Numbered from the stretch's first letter, positions 1 through 8,974 are shown. The stretch is DNA of 64,000 nucleotides from Leptolyngbya sp. SIO1E4 (GCA_010672825.2 JAAHFU020000001.1:1674001-1738000); one strand, 5' to 3'. Notes: generated by a model from the letters alone, not told the origin. Numbers and translations: made by a program.

Positions 1-745
1 TTTGTAAGATTGGATCCCGCAGTAGCTCCCGGATATAGACCGCAATGTTCTCAGCAGTGGGTACCACCTCGGCAAAGTAAGGAATGTCTTTGTTCAAGAA
101 GGTATGGTCAAACGGCTCAACCACATGAGTGTCGATCGCCTGCTGCAGGTCTGCCAAATCGGCAATCATACCCGTTCTAGCGTCAACGGTTCCTTTCACA
201 GTGACTTCAAGGTGATAGTTATGCCCGTGCCCATGGGGGCGAGCACACTTACCATAGATTTCGACATTCTCTTCGTAGCTGAGCGTCGGCAGCGCTAGAC
301 GATGGGCAGCGCTAAAGTGAGTGCTGAGAGTGAGATACGCTTCCATACCATTACCTGTGTATTCGGCCCAAAGTTCGGGATGTTCAAATAGCTGAATCTT
401 GACCACTGGCAAATAGGGCACCAAGCGATTCCAGATCACCCGTGCCAAATGTTCAGTGGTCGGCAGAGTGGCCTGCAACTCTGGCCAAACATCATTCAGG
501 TGAGAAAAATCAAGCTGGCTTGTCACCTCTCGCTTGATCACCTGTTTAACATCTGACAGATTGAGCACCATGCCGTACTGGTCTAATTCCCCCAGCATCG
601 ACACATACAAGACATAATTATGACCGTGCCCCGGAGCGCGAGTGCAGGGGCCAAATTTAGCTCTATTCTCGTCATCGCTTAGCTCCGGCAACCAATAACG
701 ATGGCTAGCTGAGAACTGAGCGCGCCGATTGATGATGCATTTCAT
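1..745 (-). CDS. Tandem-domain 6-carboxytetrahydropterin/6-pyruvoyltetrahydropterin synthase family protein (3' end missing)
   Basis: The gene reads leftwards from the ATG at 743-745 and runs off the left edge, leaving 248 codons without a stop. Two PTPS (QueD-like) domains follow each other. The first has FSASHR near residue 12 and a Cys followed by GHGHNY; the second has FSAAHR and a Cys followed by HGHGHNY. In the family the His residues bind zinc and the Cys is catalytic, so both halves look competent. PTPS/QueD enzymes convert dihydroneopterin triphosphate to pyruvoyl- or carboxy-tetrahydropterin, feeding tetrahydropterin or queuosine synthesis. A single-domain enzyme is about 120-150 residues, so this is an internal duplication. 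Which of the two reactions it performs cannot be decided here. Confidence 0.85.
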   Translation of the reverse strand, partial: MKCIINRRAQFSASHRYWLPELSDDENRAKFGPCTRAPGHGHNYVLYVSMLGELDQYGMVLNLSDVKQVIKREVTSQLDFSHLNDVWPELQATLPTTEHLARVIWNRLVPYLPVVKIQLFEHPELWAEYTGNGMEAYLTLSTHFSAAHRLALPTLSYEENVEIYGKCARPHGHGHNYHLEVTVKGTVDARTGMIADLADLQQAIDTHVVEPFDHTFLNKDIPYFAEVVPTAENIAVYIRELLRDPILQ

Positions 746-1177
746 AGCGCGATGGCGTTGCGTTGTTTACGTTTCGTAAAATTCCCTCTTAAACAGCATA
801 ATCGAAACCGCTACAGGTCGTCGGGCAACCAGTGTGTTTAGCTACGAGGCGATCGCCCAAGTCGCCTGCCTTAGAATCATTAGAATCATTAATTTTTATT
901 GTTATTTCTCTCACAATTTAATTAGTAAGGCGAGAAAGGTACTGCTGGAGAGGCATTGAGACCTTAACCTAACCTGTGACTTTTATTTTCATGAGTTGCT
1001 GACACAAGCCCTAAAAAGTAAAATTGAATACAGAAATCAAAAGTCGTTCATCTCGAATTCCTCATACTTCAATGACTGAGCTGAGGATGTCTTGAGACGG
1101 AAGTAAGGAGAACCCCTGAAGGAACGCGCCTCTCTCATTTTGATATCTGAGTAGACTGATAAGTTTGGAGGCGAAAT
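746..1177. other. Intergenic region, no gene seen
   Basis: A 432-bp gap between the divergent PTPS gene and the DUF4278 gene must hold both promoters. It contains one HIP1 octamer near 850, a short tandem AGAATCATT at about 875-895 and otherwise AT-rich sequence. No convincing small ORF, tRNA or hairpin was seen. Confidence 0.5.
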
Positions 1178-1591
1178 ATGAAGCTTCGTTACCGTGGCGT
1201 CGAGTACGATTACACCCCCCCTTCTCTAGAAGTATCAGAGAGTGAGATTTTGGGGCGCTATCGTGGGCGTTCTCTTCGCTTTTCCTATGTTAAGCACGTT
1301 CCCTTTCCGCAACCTGAAGCCGACCTGAGTTTCCGGGGTGCTACTTATCACACTAACAATTATGGGCAGGTCAAGCCTGTGGTGCCTGCGCAAGAAGTGC
1401 CTCAGGGATCAAAATTTATGCCCGTTTTTGATTCTATGGCCACAGCCAGACGGCATTTGTTGCAAGAGTCTGCCCGCATCCATCAGGAAAGTATTCGCCG
1501 CTCTTTGCAGCGTCGCATTGAAATTGCCCAAGCTCAGGGAGACGATATGCTTGTGCGCCAACTAGAAGACGAAATGCATCAAATCGCTTAA
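1178..1591 (+). CDS. DUF4278 domain protein
   Basis: This 137-residue protein begins with MKLRYRGVEYDYTPP, the recognisable opening of the cyanobacterial DUF4278 family, whose function is unknown. The rest has a second short hydrophilic strand-rich stretch (FRGATYHTN) around residue 50 and a Gln/Arg-rich helical C-terminus (about residues 90-137). No signal peptide or membrane segment is visible, so it is probably cytoplasmic. A GGAGG-type ribosome binding site lies eight or so bases ahead of the ATG and supports the start. It stands alone, about 150 bp upstream of truB on the same strand. Confidence 0.8.
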   Translation: MKLRYRGVEYDYTPPSLEVSESEILGRYRGRSLRFSYVKHVPFPQPEADLSFRGATYHTNNYGQVKPVVPAQEVPQGSKFMPVFDSMATARRHLLQESARIHQESIRRSLQRRIEIAQAQGDDMLVRQLEDEMHQIA

Positions 1592-1744
1592 TCGATGATC
1601 TTGCAACAGAATTAGGTGTTGGCTTCGCGCCTACCCAATCTTGTGCTGTAGCTGGAGCAGAGGGTGTGCGCAACAAGCACGCCCTTTTTCTTGGGCCATT
1701 TATCTTTTGCGGGGGATGACTCAGCAGGGATAATGCCCTATAGA

Positions 1745-2680
1745 ATGCCTGGATTGCAAATCGTTAACGTGACAGCTGGATTCTTAAATCTCTACAAGCC
1801 CCTCGGATGGACGTCCCATGATTGTGTGGCTAAGGTGCGGCGATTGCTGACCCTTAGGAAAGTGGGGCACGGCGGCACTTTAGATCCAGCAGCATCGGGC
1901 GTTTTACCGATCGCCCTCGGGCGTGCTACGCGACTTCTGCAATTTTTACCGGGTGATAAAGCTTATCGAGCTGTGATTCGGTTTGGGTTAACCACCACCA
2001 CAGACGATCTCGAAGGAGAGGTGGCAACCTCTCAATCAGCTATCGGGCTGAGCCAGGCAGCAGCGATCGCGCCGCTCCCTCAATTCATCGGCACGTTTGC
2101 ACAAGTCCCGCCTCGCTACAGCGCCGTCCAGGTACAAGGGCAACGACTCTATAACCTGGCCCGCAAAGGGCAAGAGGCCAATATTCCAGTGCGCACAGTG
2201 ACGGTTCATCACATTACGCCCGTTAAATGGCAGCCCGGGGAATTTCCAGAACTGACCGTAGATATTGCCTGCGGGACTGGAACCTATATTCGATCAATTG
2301 CGCGAGATTGGGGCACCGTACTAGGCACAGGTGCCACGTTAGCCGCGCTAGAACGAACCCAAAGCAGCGGTTTCCCGATCAAGAGCAGCCTGACGTTGGA
2401 GCAGTTGGCCGACCAGGTCAATACGGGCATCTTTACCCCCGTCCCCCCCGAAATTACGCTCCATCACTTGCCCATTTTGTCCCTAACCGCTGAAGATGCT
2501 CGGCGCTGGCAGCAAGGTCAAAAAATTCCGGCCCTTGGGGCGATCGCACCAGACTCTCCTCCGTTTTACCGAGTCCATGACCCGACTAATCGATTTTTGG
2601 GGGTTACCCGCTGGCGCACTGATCCAGAAACCGGTGAGATCAGATTGCGACCTCAAGTCGTTTTTGTCGATATGCCATGA
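1745..2680 (+). CDS. truB: tRNA pseudouridine(55) synthase TruB
   Basis: TruB isomerises U55 to pseudouridine in the T-loop of tRNAs. The family signature is clear: GFLNLYKPLGWTSHD near the N-terminus and GHGGTLDPAASGVLPIALG, in which Asp47 (counted from this start) is the catalytic aspartate. The RYSAVQVQGQRLYNLAR and GTYIRSIARD motifs of the catalytic fold follow, then a C-terminal PUA-like region from about residue 235. The frame is open from a GTG at 1664, but the residues before 1745 do not resemble the family. The ATG at 1745 or a GTG at 1769 (ahead of AGFLNLYKP) are the better starts. A repeat element begins 13 bp after the stop. Confidence 0.93.
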   Translation: MPGLQIVNVTAGFLNLYKPLGWTSHDCVAKVRRLLTLRKVGHGGTLDPAASGVLPIALGRATRLLQFLPGDKAYRAVIRFGLTTTTDDLEGEVATSQSAIGLSQAAAIAPLPQFIGTFAQVPPRYSAVQVQGQRLYNLARKGQEANIPVRTVTVHHITPVKWQPGEFPELTVDIACGTGTYIRSIARDWGTVLGTGATLAALERTQSSGFPIKSSLTLEQLADQVNTGIFTPVPPEITLHHLPILSLTAEDARRWQQGQKIPALGAIAPDSPPFYRVHDPTNRFLGVTRWRTDPETGEIRLRPQVVFVDMP

Positions 2681-2692
2681 ATGGTCTGCAAA

Positions 2693-2789
2693 TATAGCAG
2701 TATGCAGGCTAATCAAGCACACCCTAGACCCCAAACCCTAGACCCTGTCTTAACCCAGATGTACTGGACTCAACTGAACAGGGCCATAT
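2693..2789 (+). repeat. Dispersed ~95-bp MITE-like repeat, copy A
   Basis: This copy begins with TATAGCAGTATGCAGGCTAA, contains the core CCCTAGACCCCAAACCCTAG followed by ACCCTGTCTTAACCCAGATG, and ends near GAACAGGGCCATAT. The same block appears at six other places in the window in both orientations. The two ends form a short inverted repeat (TATAGC against TATGGC here). It lies directly behind truB and codes for nothing recognisable. Confidence 0.85.
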
Positions 2790-2803
2790 CAGGGTGAAAG
2801 ACT

Positions 2804-2841
2804 CAAGGGCTCAAACTGGTTCGCCCCAGCTTGAGCCCTTG
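2804..2841 (-). terminator. Hairpin between truB and the surface protein gene
   Basis: An 11-bp perfect inverted repeat CAAGGGCTCAA / TTGAGCCCTTG encloses a shorter CTGG/CCAG stem. It lies 35 bp beyond the stop of the leftward surface protein gene and can serve as its terminator. The following T-run on the minus strand is weak (GTCTTTC), so the assignment is moderate and it could act on both strands. Confidence 0.5.
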
Positions 2842-2875
2842 AACAGTTCAAGTGCGAAGTGAAAAATCCAGAATC

Positions 2876-3949
2876 TTATGCCAGGGCCAGGGTAAAGGCG
2901 CCTGTTGTCGGATTGCTAGAAGTCGTTACCAGCTGCTGAGACACCCCTTCAACAAGCGCTACCAGGTCATTATCGTGAAAAATCTCGACCCCATCCATCG
3001 TTACCTGCTGAGAGAGGGCGCCAATGCCGCCGCTCATTTGGATAAAATCTTCAGGGCCAAATGCTTGAATAGTGGCCAAGCCAGAACCGCCAGTGTAGAA
3101 ATTTTGAGGGTCTTGACTATTAGGATTCGCCATTCCTAGCACAAATGTTTCTGAACTCCCAAAATTCCCCCTGAGAATATCAATATCGTTCTCCCCAAAA
3201 GAACGGGGGCTCCCCACAACTGCTCCGTTATTCCCCAGTAAAAAGTCTATTTCCACACCTGTAATATAAACAGTCCCTGGATGTTGAGGACGCTCTATCG
3301 AATAGTCTGTTCGGATAGTCTCAAGCGAGAAGGCATTCGCACTCCCCGTGATGAATACATCTCGTTCTTCCTGATAGCCGTGATTACGATAGTGCTCTAG
3401 GCCAGATCCAAATATGCCTAAAGCCACTGCCCGAGCCACATCAGGATTATCTAATAGATAAAAATCTTCGTTAAAGCCGCTCTCGCTCTGATAGCCACCA
3501 GCATCCCGCCCTTCAGCCATCCCATAGTTAATGAAGTGATAGAACCCAGAGGGAATGCCCCCTCCTTGTACCGCTGCAGCAATATCACCATTGTTTGCGA
3601 GATACACCTGCTCATTAAAGAGGGAACTAAAACCTATGCGTCCCTCCTGCCAGCCGGAGGTCAAGAAATGCTGCAACCCTGAAGAAAAAGCCCCTTGAGC
3701 TACGGCTTGAGCTACATCAGCGTTATTTTGCAAGTATTCTTGCTCGTTGTAAAAAAGGGAAACAGTAGTACGACCTTCACCGAGCCCATGATTGAGAAAG
3801 TGGGTTAGTCCTGAGGGCAATGTAGTCGGAGACTTGCTGCGGAAACTCAGGTTCGGATAACGGCCAAATTGAGCAAATCCTCTCACTTCTAGAGCAACAT
3901 CTGGGTTTTGATCGAGGTAATAGGCTTCATTAAATAACGATAAAAACAT
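2876..3949 (-). CDS. Repeat-containing surface-type protein of unknown function
   Basis: The 357-residue product has four imperfect repeats of about 45 residues in its first 195 residues. Each follows the pattern FNE-x-x-YLxxNPDVAxAVxxGxFxSGLxHFxxxGxxEGR. The units start near residues 6, 66, 110 and 159. Such repeats occur in large secreted or calcium-binding proteins of bacteria, but the function is unknown. The C-terminal half (about 200-357) is rich in Gly, Asn and Asp (e.g. GENDIDILRGNFGSSETFVLG) and resembles the C-terminal module of cyanobacterial RTX-like surface proteins, although no intact nonapeptide array is present. There is no classical signal peptide, which would fit type I secretion (inference). 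AAGGAG upstream of the ATG supports the start. It is monocistronic. Confidence 0.7.
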   Translation of the reverse strand: MFLSLFNEAYYLDQNPDVALEVRGFAQFGRYPNLSFRSKSPTTLPSGLTHFLNHGLGEGRTTVSLFYNEQEYLQNNADVAQAVAQGAFSSGLQHFLTSGWQEGRIGFSSLFNEQVYLANNGDIAAAVQGGGIPSGFYHFINYGMAEGRDAGGYQSESGFNEDFYLLDNPDVARAVALGIFGSGLEHYRNHGYQEERDVFITGSANAFSLETIRTDYSIERPQHPGTVYITGVEIDFLLGNNGAVVGSPRSFGENDIDILRGNFGSSETFVLGMANPNSQDPQNFYTGGSGLATIQAFGPEDFIQMSGGIGALSQQVTMDGVEIFHDNDLVALVEGVSQQLVTTSSNPTTGAFTLALA

Positions 3950-4703
3950 CTTGGCGGGCTCCTTTAGAGGTCACAAAATAGCTCCATGGCTTTTAGTGAA
4001 ATTGCGGAAATCTTCTTCGCACATTTGCCAGTTTCTTAGGTGTCACAAGCATTTTTATCTATCGATGCTTAAATCAATTTTTCCTGATTTATTTACTCTT
4101 TAAAATTCGTAAAATTTTGAAGCAGTTCGATTCAAGGTATAGAGCTTAACTACTCCGCTTAAAGAGCATAGATAAATAGAGTTCAATCAGAATAGGTGCG
4201 AATATGGCTTCTATTCTCTACAGATTGTTGATAGATCATTCTCGGATAATCTCAACATTCCGGATAATTTTCTAAAGGGATGGTACAACTCTGCCTTTAT
4301 GGTTAAAGTCTGAATTTCCTTGAGGAATCAATGACCTCTAAGCTTCTTAAAGGATTGATTAGATATAAAGTTTTTCTAACAGCTTCTTGATGACTAATTT
4401 TGTTGGAAACTGTGTCTGAATAAGCTTGACTTTTATAATAGTCACCACTTTAGTTACAATACTTCGTGTTTATTTGCTCTGATTTCAAGGCTTCCAGCGC
4501 GATGCTCCTAGCCCATATCGTTTGCGAACACGAGAATGACATTGCGAAAATATCTAGTTAACGAGCGAATTCTATTGCTAAGTTTATAAATTGATTTCTC
4601 ATTGGCTTTACAGTTTCTATAATTTGGTCAAGGACAATTTTTAGAGTTGCCTAATCTCTCGATCTCAAACAATTATGATTAGGTAGCTTTATCCTTCTCA
4701 CTT
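3950..4703. other. Long AT-rich intergenic region
   Basis: This 754-bp gap between divergent genes is clearly more AT-rich than the rest of the window and has no HIP1 octamer. No ORF with family character, no tRNA and no strong hairpin was seen. It must carry promoters for the surface protein and the SH3 protein. Its size and composition leave room for an untranslated leader or a small RNA, but nothing specific can be named. Confidence 0.5.
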
Positions 4704-5042
4704 ATGCAGTACGTTGTCATCGCCAATCATACAAGCAACTATCCAGACCCCATCCACCTCACTCCTGGTGATCCATTAGTGCTAGGACAAACAGATGATG
4801 AGTACCCAGGGTGGATTTGGGTGACAACATCCTCAGGACAGGCAGGTTGGGCACCAGAAGCCTATGTACACGTTCACGCTAAAGGTCAAGGTGAGGCCAC
4901 AACGGCATACACTTCCCGCGAATTGAACACTCAATTGGGAGAGCACCTATTGTGTTTGCAGGAACTTAACAGCTGGCTTTGGGTAGAGAATGAGCAAGGG
5001 GATACAGGTTGGGTGCCAAAGCACACAATTGGCCCTCTCTAA
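4704..5042 (+). CDS. Bacterial SH3-domain protein
   Basis: The protein has 112 residues and consists of two consecutive SH3-like units (about 1-53 and 56-112). Each ends in a similar strand pair: GWIWVTTSSGQAGWAPEAYV and WLWVENEQGDTGWVPKHTI. Bacterial SH3 (SH3b) domains usually bind peptidoglycan or act as small adaptor folds. There is no signal peptide and no catalytic domain, so a cytoplasmic or accessory role is possible. It has AT-rich sequence upstream and repeat sequences downstream, and no clear operon partner. Confidence 0.75.
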   Translation: MQYVVIANHTSNYPDPIHLTPGDPLVLGQTDDEYPGWIWVTTSSGQAGWAPEAYVHVHAKGQGEATTAYTSRELNTQLGEHLLCLQELNSWLWVENEQGDTGWVPKHTIGPL

Positions 5043-5162
5043 GCAATCCGTCATTGCGAGGCGATCGCTTTTACAGCGATATGCAGTCGAATCAAGTACA
5101 CTCTGTTCCCCATTCCCTGCTCCCCTTAAGCAAACGAGATGTGCATAACAAAATGCACAGGG

Positions 5163-5264
5163 CTGTATGAGGCTGCAATCGTTGAGAGCAAGCACACCCT
5201 AGACCCCAAACCCTAGCCCCTATCTTGACCCAGATGTCCTGGACTCAACTGAACAAGGCTATAT
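5163..5264 (+). repeat. Dispersed MITE-like repeat, copy B
   Basis: This copy contains AAGCACACCCTAGACCCC, the second CCCTAG unit, TCTTGACCCAGATGTCCTGG and the end GAACAAGGCTATA. The left end is more diverged than in copies A and E. A further decayed stretch (about 5075-5125, GATATGCAGTCGAATCAAGT) just upstream resembles the left end of the element and may be an older partial copy. Confidence 0.75.
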
Positions 5265-5276
5265 ATCGGGACGACT

Positions 5277-6497
5277 CTACGTGCAGCGTTCTACGCCTAG
5301 CTGTGCTTCGCAAAACCCTTTTTCTTCTGCACTTAAATCGCTATGGGCCACATCGCGCCGTAGCACAACACCGTTATGGCCGGTCAAAAAACGAGGTAAT
5401 TCCTCATACTCAATCAGGTCTAAAGTTTGGATGTCATAGGTCGTGTAGCGAGTGACATCAGGGGTATCAAAATCGATATCCAACACGGTTAGGGCTTTCC
5501 AGGGGGTCAGGTCGCCATCAATTAACGGTCGCGGCCCAGACCCAAGAATGCCCATGTGGAGTAGCTGCAGGTCGCCACGGTGCCCTGGATAATAGGCATG
5601 GTGATGACCACTAATGTAAGTATGGACGTCATATTTTTCCAACATAGCCCGCAGCTGATCGGCATTGTCCATAACTTCGCCAGGCTCATCGCGCCCAACC
5701 GCAACCGCGTATAAAGGCAAGTGCCCGAGCACAATCCGCACTCGTGCGTTTTGGGCAGCTTCACTAGATAAGGTTTCTTCGACCCAGGCCAGCTTGTCTT
5801 CAGGAAGACGGCTAGAGGAGCCGTCCCAGGCTAGAAAGAACACATCCCCATCACGGAATGTGTAATAGAAAGGAAACTCAGCGCGATCGATAAATTCAAC
5901 CCCTGGATTATGTTCTGGCGCTTGCCAATAGGCTGCCGCTAGATCTCGTTCCTGTTGAAACAGATACCCATCGTTGATGCCCAGGGCGCTGGAGGCATCA
6001 TGATTACCCAGGGTAAAACCATAGGGTAAGCCAGCATTCCGCAGTGGGGCTGCCACATGCTCATCAAACGCTGCCCACATCGCTTGAATTTGTTCAGGGG
6101 TCAAGGTCAGGTCTTGCCCGGCGATCATATCTCCACTACAGACCACTAAGTCTGGGTTCCAGAACGGAATGAGCGTCATCCCCTTATCAACATCTGGGTC
6201 GTAGTCAGTCGAGCCATAAACACCGTTCAAGTCACTCATCACCACCATTCGCAGGTCACCTCGGGGTGGATCATAGAGTTCTTGCGGCAAACTCGCGAGC
6301 AGTTGCTGAGTCGCTGGGGGTAACTCAGCTGGGGTCGTCTGTTCTGGTTCAGAGGGAACGGAATCTGTTTGCTCTGTCGCAACAGAACTCTGACCAGGAT
6401 CGGGGGGTGAGGTCTGTAATGCTGCCTCTGTACAAGCAAGACAAACGCTGACAATCACCCCCAAAGCCAGCCCAGACAAAAACCGCTTCCAGCCCAT
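5277..6497 (-). CDS. Lipoprotein metallophosphoesterase
   Basis: This 406-residue protein has an N-terminal hydrophobic segment ending in VCLACTE, a plausible lipobox with Cys22, followed by a Ser/Pro/Glu-rich linker (about 25-70). The calcineurin-like phosphoesterase core then shows SDLNG, CSGDM, LGNHDA, LGHLPLY and SGHHHA in the correct order. These are the metal-binding motifs of the family, except that the first, usually D-x-H, reads D-x-N. Substrate is unknown; lipoprotein members act outside the cytoplasmic membrane on phosphomonoesters or phosphodiesters. The gene is single and its 3' end lies close to repeat copy B. Confidence 0.85.
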   Translation of the reverse strand: MGWKRFLSGLALGVIVSVCLACTEAALQTSPPDPGQSSVATEQTDSVPSEPEQTTPAELPPATQQLLASLPQELYDPPRGDLRMVVMSDLNGVYGSTDYDPDVDKGMTLIPFWNPDLVVCSGDMIAGQDLTLTPEQIQAMWAAFDEHVAAPLRNAGLPYGFTLGNHDASSALGINDGYLFQQERDLAAAYWQAPEHNPGVEFIDRAEFPFYYTFRDGDVFFLAWDGSSSRLPEDKLAWVEETLSSEAAQNARVRIVLGHLPLYAVAVGRDEPGEVMDNADQLRAMLEKYDVHTYISGHHHAYYPGHRGDLQLLHMGILGSGPRPLIDGDLTPWKALTVLDIDFDTPDVTRYTTYDIQTLDLIEYEELPRFLTGHNGVVLRRDVAHSDLSAEEKGFCEAQLGVERCT

Positions 6498-6761
6498 ATA
6501 CCCTCATGGATATCGCGACAACCTACGGCCTACTTTACCCCAACAGAATGCCGACCCAACGCAGAGAAGCCAAGGAATTCTCTACACTGATAGCACCCTG
6601 GCAAACAGGCACCTTGAGGGATCAATGGTTTGCCTTCAGATAACGCCCCCTATAGCAATCACCAGTCCAATTAGGAAAAAACCGCGAATCATTTTGATGC
6701 TGTGCTGAGCAGCAGAAGCAAGCTACATCCTTGTGCCTTTACGACACCAGCAAACTCCGCA

Positions 6762-6796
6762 AAAGAAAAAAGGTCGGCTATGCCGACCCTTTCTGA
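6762..6796 (-). terminator. Rho-independent terminator of comFB
   Basis: Read on the minus strand, AGGGTCGGC-ATA-GCCGACC is followed by TTTTTTCTTTT. The GC-rich stem and U-tract make a standard intrinsic terminator 63 bp beyond the comFB stop. Confidence 0.9.
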
Positions 6797-6858
6797 GAGG
6801 TGCTGACAGACGTTTATCGTAGAAATGAGGATGCGTGTCTTTAATCGAGGTTCCTGCC

Positions 6859-7413
6859 TTACAGAGAAGCCGCTTTAGTCTCAGCCTCAAACTTATGGGC
6901 GTAGTCTTGCAGGAGCGTACTGACCTGCCCCAAGACATCATCAGCGGCGGGTTTACGCAGGGTTTGACGCTCTGGATAAAACTCTGGACGGTTTAGGTTG
7001 CGAGCGATCGCCCCTTTCACCTGATCCGCAATCAGCTCAGATAGACCCGACTTAGCATTCTCGCGCTGGAAGTTAGCGCCCTCTTCAGTCGTTGCATATA
7101 GGGGAGGAAGGCGGTTTAGCGCATAGGCAGCGATGTCACCAAGGTCGAGCGTTGTGTCAGTACTCGCTTCAATCTCTGCAACCCGCGCGATCGCTTCTGT
7201 CAAGACCAATTCTTCCATTACGTTAATGAACTGCTTCCGAGGAACTGCAACGACTTCCCCCGTTAGCAATGCCCCCATCAGACGATCTAGGGCCATGTAT
7301 TCTTCGATAGAGAGTTCAGACGCAGTATCACAAATACGCCCCACTTCTGCTTCCATCGCAGGCGTCAGGTAGCCGTCTTGAAGCGCCTGTTCAACGATTT
7401 TTTCGATGCTCAT
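6859..7413 (-). CDS. comFB: ComFB family protein
   Basis: The 184-residue product matches the cyanobacterial late-competence ComFB family. Typical stretches are MSIEKIVEQALQDGYLTPAM at the N-terminus, then INVMEELVLTEAIARVAEIE and DIAAYALNRLPPLYATTEEG in the central ComFB domain. Cyanobacterial ComFB proteins have been described as cyclic-dinucleotide receptors linked to motility and competence; that role here is inferred from the family. The frame is open from a TTG at 7422, but the ATG at 7411-7413 matches family starts. It is monocistronic with its own terminator. There is no membrane segment. Confidence 0.85.
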   Translation of the reverse strand: MSIEKIVEQALQDGYLTPAMEAEVGRICDTASELSIEEYMALDRLMGALLTGEVVAVPRKQFINVMEELVLTEAIARVAEIEASTDTTLDLGDIAAYALNRLPPLYATTEEGANFQRENAKSGLSELIADQVKGAIARNLNRPEFYPERQTLRKPAADDVLGQVSTLLQDYAHKFEAETKAASL

Positions 7414-7586
7414 GGATGCCAACGCTCCGTTTTCGTCACCAGCACGGTCAAAAGAACTTGCGAGACAGCAGCAATCGACTGCTCTCTCGCACTCTTGAAC
7501 TGAGTTTAGTGTGCCCTTAGCCTGGGGAAAAAGCCCACAAGCTCGTCGAATGTTTATAAGCCTCTAGATGGCAGGAAATTGACCTA

Positions 7587-8513
7587 TTATTCGATGGCAG
7601 CAGCCCGCCAAGGCGCTGGATCAACCGCAACCCCATTGACATACAAACCCCAATGTAGATGGGGGCCGGTTGAAGCTCCAGTCGTACCCACTGTGCCAAT
7701 GGTTTGCCCCGCTTGCACCCAGTCACCCGCTTGGACATTAATGCTATTGAGGTGAATAAAAATGCTGGCAACACCTTGACCGTGGTCTAACCCAACTGTA
7801 TTGCCATGCAGTTCAAAGCCCTCTGAGACCTGACCCACTAACGCCACTTGCCCAGCTGCTGGTGCAATCACTGGTGACCCCATCGGTGCTGCATAGTCAA
7901 CGCCGCGATGGTAATAGTCTTGGGCAAAAACGCCATTGTAGTAGCGACGCACACCATATTCAGAACTCACGCGCCCCTGGCTAGGTCGCAAGAAAGAACC
8001 GCTCCAATACTTTTCAGGACTAATGATTTTCTTAAAGGCATCAACTCGGTCAAATTCATGATCAGTGCCCAAATTGTCACGCCCAGGGGGCAACGTAATG
8101 TATTGGGTAGAGAAGGTGCGATCGCTCAGCCAAACTGCTGGATTACGGGGTTCTTCTGCCCCCGTCACCTGAATAACATACCGCCCACTCGCATGAAGGG
8201 GACTGGTGGGTACAAAGGCACGATAGCGATTGTCAGCAGTTAAAAACGTTGGGTAGGCGGTGCCATTAACGGTAACGGTTGGAACCCTGCCCGTATTCTG
8301 CTTCTCAGTCACCAAAATAGAGATGGTATCTCCCTGGCGTGGGCTTGCCGGTTGAATCACCACATCGTAGGCATGAGCTGCTGGATGACCGAGGGTTACG
8401 ATAGCCGTAATCAGCCCTGCTAACAGCATAAATAACGCTGAACGCCAGGAGGTTTGACACCTCCTAAGGGCGTTATTCAGACCCGGTAATCGGTAAAACG
8501 AGACGATTCTCAC
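7587..8513 (-). CDS. Secreted M23 family metallopeptidase
   Basis: The protein carries an N-terminal hydrophobic segment (about residues 25-45, ending GHPAAHA), so it is exported. An all-beta region (about 50-150) follows, then the LytM/M23 zinc endopeptidase domain. The zinc and catalytic motifs are visible: HRGVD (H-x3-D) and HLHW near the C-terminus, with the conserved GASTGPHLHW context. M23 enzymes cut peptidoglycan cross-links or act as LytM regulators of amidases. The frame is open from a TTG at 8519; a GTG at 8513 has GAGAAGGGG at a good distance upstream and is preferred. It lies 41 bp downstream of hfq on the same strand, so the two may be co-transcribed. Confidence 0.88.
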   Translation of the reverse strand: MRIVSFYRLPGLNNALRRCQTSWRSALFMLLAGLITAIVTLGHPAAHAYDVVIQPASPRQGDTISILVTEKQNTGRVPTVTVNGTAYPTFLTADNRYRAFVPTSPLHASGRYVIQVTGAEEPRNPAVWLSDRTFSTQYITLPPGRDNLGTDHEFDRVDAFKKIISPEKYWSGSFLRPSQGRVSSEYGVRRYYNGVFAQDYYHRGVDYAAPMGSPVIAPAAGQVALVGQVSEGFELHGNTVGLDHGQGVASIFIHLNSINVQAGDWVQAGQTIGTVGTTGASTGPHLHWGLYVNGVAVDPAPWRAAAIE

Positions 8514-8554
8514 ACCCAACTACCCCTTCTCTTTTAAGTAGTACAAAACGGATT

Positions 8555-8764
8555 TCAAACGGCTTTAACCACAGCCAGGGCTGACCGCCAAATCAGAATA
8601 GGCTGACTATCGGCATCAAGGCAAAGACAGAGAGGATCCTGCCAAGAAAGCGTTCCTTGGATTTTATCGCCCGTGACGAGTGTAACTTCAATGGCGCGTT
8701 TATCCCGCAGGTACGTTTGCAGCAGTCTGATGCTCGGTAATCCCGTTTCGATTTCTAAAGACAT
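8555..8764 (-). CDS. hfq: RNA chaperone Hfq, cyanobacterial type
   Basis: This 69-residue Sm-like protein shows the cyanobacterial Hfq pattern: TGLPSIR at the start, LVTGDKIQGTLSWQDPLCLC in Sm1, and ILIWRSALAVVK in Sm2. Cyanobacterial Hfq diverges from the E. coli form in RNA-contacting residues and is known in Synechocystis to affect type IV pilus motility through the pilus ATPase. The gene is divergent from dapF, a common cyanobacterial arrangement that supports the call. An ATG at 8762-8764 is the only sensible start. Confidence 0.9.
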   Translation of the reverse strand: MSLEIETGLPSIRLLQTYLRDKRAIEVTLVTGDKIQGTLSWQDPLCLCLDADSQPILIWRSALAVVKAV

Positions 8765-8974
8765 GGATGCAAGTGGGTCATAACAGGTCGTGCATGAAAC
8801 ACGCTGGCTCTAAGTTACCCGCTTTTACTGATTTCGATCACGGGGCTTGCCGGAAAGTTCTAGGATATTAGCGGTTTGTACGATACAGCTGGGCTTAGCT
8901 ACACATCGTAACGGTCGATGAGCACTAGCCCTCCATGTAGTCTCTGACAATTTCTGTGTAGGTGAGGAGTAAGG

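Noticed and set aside
4121..4150. GCAGTTCGATTCAAGG, reminiscent of a tRNA T-arm
   Set aside because: No acceptor stem, anticodon arm or discriminator fits around it.
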